A DNA stretch of 64,000 nucleotides from positions 261,663,519 through 261,727,518 of the forward strand of contig CM040118.1 of assembly GCA_022559845.1 (NCBI GenBank), read 5' to 3'. A model generated the notes under the pieces. The model was not told where the DNA came from. It saw nothing but the letters and a program-made list of their open reading frames with translations, and made no database searches. Shown here one piece after another: positions 58,746 to 64,000 of this stretch. The stretch comes from Amorphophallus konjac. Taxonomy: Eukaryota > Streptophyta > Magnoliopsida > Alismatales > Araceae. Position 1 is the stretch's first letter; each line of letters begins with the position of its first letter. Made by a program: the position numbers and the translations under genes.

Positions 58746-59282
58746 CTAACAACCTGCATCAAGCAAACGACGTGCACAAAAAGCCGAAATAAGCAAGCGG
58801 GAAGAGGAAGACCGAATACCTTGGAAATAGAAGGTGGGTCCACGGGGCTGTCGGAAGTAGACCTTCTTCGAGCCACAATCCACCAAGGCATGATGAGCCT
58901 CGAGCCAATCCATGCCCAAAATCACATCGAAGTCCTGAAGCGGTAACGCGTAGAGTCTAACCGGCAACTTCCGCCCTTCCACCCACACAGGTACCTTCTC
59001 AAAGCAGTACAGGGTGACCATGAAGTCACCGGTAGGCAACTCTACCGCCAAGTCACAGGACACCTCGGTCACCGGGTCCTCCACGCTCTGAGCGAAAACC
59101 TCCGAGATGAACGAATGAGAAGCACCTGAATCGAACAAAACACGAGCCGCACAACCCAAAATCGAGAGAGTACCTTCCACCAAATGCGATGCCTCAGCCT
59201 CCGCCCTGGTCAGATGAGTCACTTTACCTCGGGATCTCTGCCCACCCATAGTAGCTGACCGTGCCAACTGAGGGAACTGTCC
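58746..59282 (-). CDS. Element J protease
   Basis: About 178 codons between TAG 59283..59285 and TAG 58746..58748, in frame with gag and pol. Retropepsin active site LFDSGASHSFI and the second conserved segment VILGMDWLEAHHALVDC are present. In related elements protease is cut from a continuous Gag-Pol; here it would need readthrough of a TAG on each side, or it is simply inactivated. Confidence 0.88.
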   Translation of the reverse strand, partial: GQFPQLARSATMGGQRSRGKVTHLTRAEAEASHLVEGTLSILGCAARVLFDSGASHSFISEVFAQSVEDPVTEVSCDLAVELPTGDFMVTLYCFEKVPVWVEGRKLPVRLYALPLQDFDVILGMDWLEAHHALVDCGSKKVYFRQPRGPTFYFQGIRSSSSRLLISAFCARRLLDAGC

Positions 59283-60527
59283 CTACTGCTGGTACTGCTG
59301 CGGCTGTGCTGACGACTGCTGGGGCCGAAACTGCTGCTGCTGCTGAAACTCGTGCGGCTGGCGCGGTCTCTGCGGACAGTCACGTGCCATGTGCCCTGGC
59401 TGGTCGCACCTGAAGCAAATCACGGGCGCCGAACACGGTCTGCCTGGATGAGAACCACCGCACCTGGGACAGCCATCTCGCGAACCGGTCATCGAACTCT
59501 GACGCTGGAAAGCCGCAGGCTGCTGAACACTGCCCAACGACTCCTGCCCCGACTCCTTACGATCCTGACGCCTCTTGCTAAAACCAGCTTCCTTAAGCAA
59601 CTTCTTAAGCTTCGACTTGAAGGATGAACCTGGCGCCGGAGCCGCAGTCTGTGTCGCCACTGATCCACCTGCTGAGAGCTGGGCGGTACTCTGCTGCTGC
59701 ATCCCTGTCGGCTGGCTGAAATCTGCCTGCACCTGACTAGCACTGCTCGACCCTCGAACCTTCTGTAAATCTCTCTCCAGCGCCGCTGCTGCCTTACATG
59801 CCGCATCCAAACTGGTCAAACCCGACGCGAGAAGATGATGCCTCAACTCTAGCCTCAGACCACTAACAAACTGATCAGTCTTCACCTCCTCGTCCGCCAT
59901 GATATGAGGAGCATAACGGCCCAACTCGATAAACCTGGCACGGTACTCCATCACCGTCATGTCACCCTGAGTCAGCTCCATGAACTCTCGCAACCTCTGC
60001 GACCTGACAAAGGACGGACAGAAGGCTCGCTCGAAAGCCGCGACGAACTCCTGCCATGCAACCTGCCGAAGAGGACGAGATCGGAACACTGAACCCCACT
60101 CTGATGTCCACCAAGTACGGGCCGATCCCTGAAGATGATGAGTGGCCAGCGCCACCTGCTCCTCCTCGGGGCACTCCATCGCACTGAAAATCCGCTGCAC
60201 ATCATCCAGCCACTCTCTGGCCACCTCAGGATCTGACTGCCCACCAAAAGAAGGAGGCTGATACAGCAAAAACTCCTTCAGCACACGACCGCGACCACCT
60301 CGAGCCTGATCCTCACCAGCTTCGCCACCCTGCTGCTGATGACCTCCCTGCTGCTGACCTCCCTGCCGCTGCTGAAACACATACTCAAACATGCCTCGGA
60401 AGAAATCGTCCATCCCTGGAGCTCTCGCATCTCTAGATACACCCTCAGAAATCGAAGCCCTGCTCTACTCCTCCGGACCCCCACTAGACTCTCCCTGCTG
60501 GGCACGAGTCCTCCTCCGTGGCGCCAT
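59283..60527 (-). pseudogene. Element J gag with an early amber codon
   Basis: The frame starts at ATG 60527 (MAPRRRTRAQQGESSGG), meets TAG at 60465..60467 (codon 21) and is then open from ATG 60413 to TAG 59283. From 60413: glutamine/glycine-rich start, gag core about residues 45-215 (EWLDDVQRIF, ARTWWTSEW, FVSGLRLELRHHL), Ser/Gln-rich linker, CCHC knuckle CFRCDQPGHMARDC near residue 345 and a Gln-rich tail. An alternative is initiation at 60413, giving 376 residues. All motifs are intact. Confidence 0.85.
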
Positions 60528-60662
60528 AACACACCTGGCATCAAAAGCACCGGAAATCAATAAAACACACGACCCTAAGCCAGTCGCCGACTGTACAGGA
60601 CATTCATGGACCTTCTGGACCACTGCAATTCGTTCCAAGTTCCGATATACCTCCACAACCTC

Positions 60663-60674
60663 GCTCTGATACCA
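60663..60674 (-). other. Primer-binding site of J (tRNA-iMet type)
   Basis: Minus-strand TGGTATCAGAGC two bases from the LTR terminus at 60677. Confidence 0.92.
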
Positions 60675-60676
60675 GC

Positions 60677-61227
60677 TGTGACGACCAGAGGATCCGAGTA
60701 CTGGAAAGGAACCGGCGCGTCTCGAATCTCGGCCCGCCAACCCACGAGCCCGAAGACTCGGAAGGGTAGAAAGGAGTTGTGTGGGGTATAAGAGAAGCTG
60801 CAACGTCCACAGAGATAGCACAATAATCAAAAGGAAATGCACATAATAATAAATAATTCAACTGCTACAAGGTCCACAGTGTCTCATGTCCAAAGAAAGT
60901 ACAGTCAACAGGAAAGAAAGTACAACCAGAGCCGGGGGATGCCCCGCGTAGTTGTACTCCGGGGGATGCCCCGTGTAGTTGTACTTTCTTTCCTGTTGAC
61001 TGTACTTTCTTTGGACATGAGACACTGTGGACCTTGTAGCAGTTGAATTATTTATTATTATGTGCATTTCCTTTTGATTATTGTGCTATCTCTGTGGACG
61101 TTGCAGCTTCTCTTATACCCCACACCACTCCTTTCTACCCTTCCGAGTCTTCGGGCTCGTGGGTTGGCGGGCCGAGATTCGAGACGCGCCGGTTCCTTTC
61201 CGGTACTCGGATCCTCGGGTCGTCACA
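60677..61227. repeat. 551-bp palindrome replacing J's 5' LTR
   Basis: Arm 1 (60677..60926) is the last 250 bases of J's LTR in element orientation. Arm 2 (about 60978..61227) is its reverse complement, and 60927..60977 is a roughly 51-base loop made of the 27-bp units. Over 250 bases arm 2 is identical to the intact 3' LTR end, while arm 1 differs at 60687, 60702 and 60778. The inverted copy ends GTCGTCACA at 61227 followed directly by the target duplication. The paired ORFs on opposite strands here are products of the palindrome. Confidence 0.93.
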
Positions 61228-61232
61228 CAGCA

Positions 61233-62897
61233 TTTGCCAGGAGATGATGGGCAATCACCCACGGAGTGCCGGGGTAAAAGCCAAACAGATGGGTACTGGA
61301 CCCCTGGCCATATACATGCCCGCAGCACCATTTTGATGTTCCTTTAGAGGTCCATGAAGCTTATGCAGTGGCATGGCTCCGTCGCCTCGTAGGGTTATGC
61401 AGAGGATTTTCTCTGATCATCTGATGTTCAGCCGGTCAAGAGATTGCTGTCTCTGACCTTGAACTAACTGTGAACTCGACAGAAATCCACGATGCTCCGG
61501 AGGGTCTATCGTACCATGGAAGAAAGGAGAGGGACGGAGCCCAATAACCCATTGAACAAGGGTTGGGGTTCCACCTTCATTCTTCACAGGAGGACCGACT
61601 CCGGGATATGAAGCACCGGCCAAAAATCAAAAGCATCTAAGCAATGGACAAGCGGATGCAAAAGAAATAACGGAAGAGGATAACAGCAATTTCAATCCAT
61701 CAGTACCCAAACAGGCCACTGTAATATTCTATTTCGATGCATTTCCCAGACTTACATTGCTCATAGAGAGGGAATGAGGCACAGGGAGATACAAATCGAG
61801 GCCGGGATTGTCCGGTTACACTCTATCAATCGAGATGAAACTCTAAAGATTACATGAAGAAAAAAAGAAAAGAAAGCATGGGGGAGGGCGGAGCATTGAC
61901 TCCTCTCCCTCCCCAGTGCCCACTTGGAACCTTCCTTCTGCTTCTCTTCTATTTCTTCTCTTCTCTTTTGGTTGAGGGGGGGCTCTCGCTCTCTGAGCAA
62001 GACTCCCTCTCTATCTTTCTATTGCTCTATCTTTTTTCTTCTCTTTTTTCTTCCGATCGATCCCCTTTTCCAATCGATCCCCTTTTTGTTCAAAGGAAGG
62101 GGGTTTTTATAACCCTTTTCTCCCTCTCGGCAGCAGCATCACGGCTGGGTTTCGGCTTGAGCTTCCCGGCGCGCATTTGACCAGGCTCTCGGCGCCCTCT
62201 TGGGCTTCGGCAAATGGCTCTCGGCACCATCTTGTGAGGCCCAATTAAAGCCTTTTTTGTGGCCACTTTCACAGACCCATTTGGGTCTTTTGAGGACATC
62301 ATCACCCGAAAGGGCCTTTCATTCATGACATATCTTGTATCGAGATCATCATTACGGTTTTCATCAGTCTGTAGACTGGGATTTCATTGTCCGTAGACAG
62401 GGGTTTCATCGGTATTGCCACTTGAATGGTGACAATGCCGAGTATCATTTTATCGATATCGTCACTTGAATGGTGACGAGATCGGACATCAACTTTGGTC
62501 TAGGAAGACCTCAGCCGGGTGTGTAATCTGTGGAGACCATTCTTCTTCTGTTCTGACTTTGCAAAGCGTTTGCCATCTTCATCTGCCGGTACCGGCTTCA
62601 TCTTCATCTCATATTACATCTGTCAGCAAGCCGACATCTGACTCATCTTGACATATCATCCGTGGATTCTTGGGCGAAACGGTAGTACAGCTCTCATTAA
62701 AGGGCTGGAAGGTCTCATCAGTCGAGTGACTGCTGCTTTATCAGTGTTGCCGTCTGAGTGACATTGGCACCGGACATCAGCTTGGCCAACAAGGGTTTTA
62801 GCTGGGTGAATGGTTGACGAGCTTCATCAATGGTCTTTCACTGTTAGTCTGACCTCTTTTCAGTTGCGCTTCCATCCTTGATCATTTTCCAGGTGTC
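61233..62897 (-). repeat. Element I, 3' LTR, U3 side
   Basis: The sequence left of 62897 ends GGTGTCAACA, like A's LTR, and is followed by AATGCCCCCCACCT, the complement of a polypurine tract. It therefore reads as the 3' LTR of a minus-strand Tat-like element. It contains the remainder of the third 273-base unit (61233..61440), an AG-rich leader (minus strand, about 61860..62100), a TATA box at 62104..62114 and U3 repeats with GTCACTTGAATGGTGAC hairpins (about 62406..62490). Confidence 0.65.
62104..62114 (-). promoter_or_regulatory. TATA box of element I LTR
   Basis: Minus-strand GTTATAAAAAC about 785 bases from the LTR start and followed downstream by a purine-rich leader. Confidence 0.6.
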
Positions 62898-62911
62898 AAC
62901 AAATGCCCCCC
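62898..62911 (-). other. Polypurine tract of element I
   Basis: Minus-strand AGGTGGGGGGCATT abuts the LTR start TGTTGACACC, the same arrangement as in A (AAGGAGGGGCATC before TGTTGACACC). It primes plus-strand cDNA in this class. Confidence 0.7.
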
Positions 62912-63104
62912 ACCTGCGAGCGGCGTAAGCACAGAATAAGCGGCACGGGGCCTGCAGGTGTCTTTCATCATTTGAGGATATCTTCCTCCATTTGTCTTCA
63001 ATCCGGTTTTCGGACCTGATTATCTCGTAGCAACACTATGCTGCATATGGATATTTCATTTTCATACTTTCCCATTTTCATATTTTCTGCCTTTATTTTC
63101 AGCC

Positions 63105-63480
63105 TTTAAAGCTTCTCGGCACGGGGCCATGGGCTTCTCGGCGTGACCTTCTCGGCGCGAGGCCTTCTCGGCCTGCAAGACCTCCCGGCGTGAAGCTTCT
63201 CGGCGCGGGGGGTCTCTCGGCGCGGCCTGGTTGGCTGGGCTCTCGGCCTGGGGGTCTTCTCGGCGCGCCCTGGCTGCAGGGGGCCTCGGCCTGGGGTTCT
63301 CGGCCTGGGGGTCTTCTCGGCGCGCCCTGGCTGCAGGGGGCCTCGGCCTGGGGTTCTCGGCCTGGGGGTCTTCTCGGCGCGCCCTGGCCGTAGGGGCCTC
63401 GGCCTGCGGTTCTCGGCGCGCCTTTTGGCCGTCGGGAGCCTTCGGCCTGGAGGTTCTCGGCGCGCATTAGGCCGCGCCGA
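63105..63480. repeat. TCTCGGCG-rich repeat zone with 57-bp units
   Basis: GC-rich zone of TTCTCGGCGYG words. Within it (about 63239..63410) a 57-base unit GGCCTGGGGGTCTTCTCGGC+37 is repeated about 2.7 times. 57 is divisible by three, so all frames stay open and give repetitive Arg/Pro-rich or Gly/Ala-rich ORFs on both strands that I do not count as genes. Confidence 0.8.
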
Positions 63481-63829
63481 GAACCCATCGCTCCGGGCCC
63501 TACCTAAGGCACCGATGGCTTGTTTTCCCTCATTCTTCATCCTTTTTTTCTCTTTCTTCAGCTTTTCTCTCCATTTCTTCTCTTCGGCGCGAGCCGTCTT
63601 CATCCTCTCGGCGGTGGCCGCGAGTTCTTCCGTCCCGGGTATGACGTCTTTTGGGGATTTAATCCCTTTGCTTCCGGGATCACCCCCTCTTGGTTGGTGA
63701 CTCCCTATTCTTTTTGGGCAGACCCTGAATAAGGGGAGATGCTGCCGAATTTTTTATAGAATCTCATGTTGCAATCCCTATAAGACTGACTTTTAATCCA
63801 TATTTCTTCTTTTGTTTGCAGATATAGCA
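63481..63829 (+). other. Upstream region of the right-edge ORF
   Basis: No coding signal that I trust. A pyrimidine-rich run with AG at 63820..63821 (TTTGTTTGCAG) lies eight bases before the ATG at 63830 and could be a splice acceptor; a GTATGA donor-like site is at about 63639. Together they suggest a 5'-UTR intron, unproven. Confidence 0.3.
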
Positions 63830-64000
63830 ATGGCTTCTGGCTCTGCTGCTGCATCTTCCGGAGCTGTTGGAGCTAGTTCATCGGCCCAGCCAGACATATC
63901 TCGGGCCACAATAAATTGGTTGAACGTGCACAGCTTGGATTTCGGATATGATAGAATAGCTTCAGTTGACGAATCGTCTGATTCTGAAACTGACACAGTG
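63830..64000 (+). CDS. Unknown ORF antisense to element I, 5' part only
   Basis: Open from ATG 63830 to the window end, 57 codons, 3' end missing. It begins with a Ser/Ala/Gly-rich segment, then ISRATINWLNVHSLDFGYDR, then an acidic serine run (VDESSDSETD). It lies near the 3' end of the interior of element I and reads against it. Extra ORFs in antisense between pol and the 3' LTR are known for some Tat-type elements, which fits this position. I do not recognise the family. A host gene start is the alternative. Confidence 0.5.
   Translation, partial: MASGSAAASSGAVGASSSAQPDISRATINWLNVHSLDFGYDRIASVDESSDSETDTV

Larger units (their letters stand above)
53328..61227 (-). mobile_element. Element J: nearly complete Tekay-like chromovirus with a palindromic right end
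   Basis: 7.9 kb flanked by target duplication CAGCA (53323..53327 and 61228..61232). The 3' LTR (53328..55741) is complete and the interior is 55742..60676. At the right, the expected 2.4-kb 5' LTR is replaced by 551 bases: a 250-base LTR terminus in normal orientation followed by the same terminus inverted. Both outer borders of J therefore carry the same LTR end. Polypurine tract (minus AAGGGGGGAGGGC) 55742..55754; primer site 60663..60674. Coding frame open except for three TAG codons. Confidence 0.93.

Noticed and set aside
60663..60674. Partial tRNA gene
   Set aside because: TGGTATCAGAGC sites at 3433, 26479 and 60663 each sit beside an LTR terminus and are primer-binding sites; no cloverleaf sequence is present.
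60837..61336. Pairs of similar ORFs on both strands
   Set aside because: Consequence of the palindrome at J's right end, not separate genes.
63106..63603. Minus-strand 165-codon Arg/Pro-rich ORF with a Lys/Glu helix
   Set aside because: It lies over the 57-bp tandem and TCTCGGCG words, where several frames on both strands are open; no family resemblance.

Overview
This window looks like repeat-dense, probably heterochromatic DNA of a large-genome seed plant. It is made almost entirely of LTR retrotransposons of the Ty3/gypsy superfamily, inserted into one another. I see no host gene, no rRNA or tRNA gene, no CRISPR array and nothing bacterial. The plant signs are tRNA-iMet-type primer sites (TGGTATCAGAGC), Tekay/Del-type pol with a C-terminal chromodomain, and Tat-type gag-PR-RT-RNase H with a second RNase H. 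The species cannot be named from the sequence. Ten elements are named A to J here by their left edge.

Layout. A (1..18122, minus) is a Tat-like, gag-bearing element without recognisable pol; its left LTR runs off the window. B (1095..8578, plus, TSD TGCCC) sits inside A next to A's 3' LTR. C is an old Tat element (minus) and the host of the left half: its RT/RNase H part is 18123..20697 and its gag/protease part is 31426..34766. D (20698..31425, plus, TSD AAGCA) is a solo LTR of about 3.3 kb between those halves. E (21548..28980, minus, TSD GCATG) is a very young insertion inside D. F (minus, from 34767) is a decayed relative of E, with 3' LTR 34767..36904 and its gag split at 38002/49556 by G. 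G (38003..49555, minus, TSD CTCAT) is a decayed Tekay/Del-like chromovirus with LTRs of about 3.5 kb. H (about 50475..51519) is a probable solo LTR related to G's. I is a minus-strand, probably Tat-type element whose 3' LTR ends at 62897 and whose interior starts at 62898 and leaves the window. J (53328..61227, minus, TSD CAGCA) is a nearly complete Tekay-like element inserted in I's LTR region.

How the parts work together. G and J carry, or carried, the full gag-protease-RT-RNase H-integrase-chromodomain set. B, E and F lack RT and the integrase core, and B and E keep a single long ORF. The B and E proteins share a conserved domain I do not recognise, followed by GCPGPP motif repeats and an integrase C-terminal region. 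They look like a non-autonomous chromovirus-derived clade that must borrow its enzymes. A is a second, unrelated non-autonomous type: gag plus a long unknown C-terminal part.

Most striking points: the shared unknown domain in B and E; the right end of J, where the 5' LTR is replaced by a 250-bp-arm palindrome of the LTR terminus while the target duplication stays intact, so J is bounded by the same LTR end twice; GCGC-rich hairpin arrays in the LTRs of D and J; decay of A, G and J mainly by in-frame nonsense changes with no visible frameshift; and an ORF antisense to element I at the right edge.
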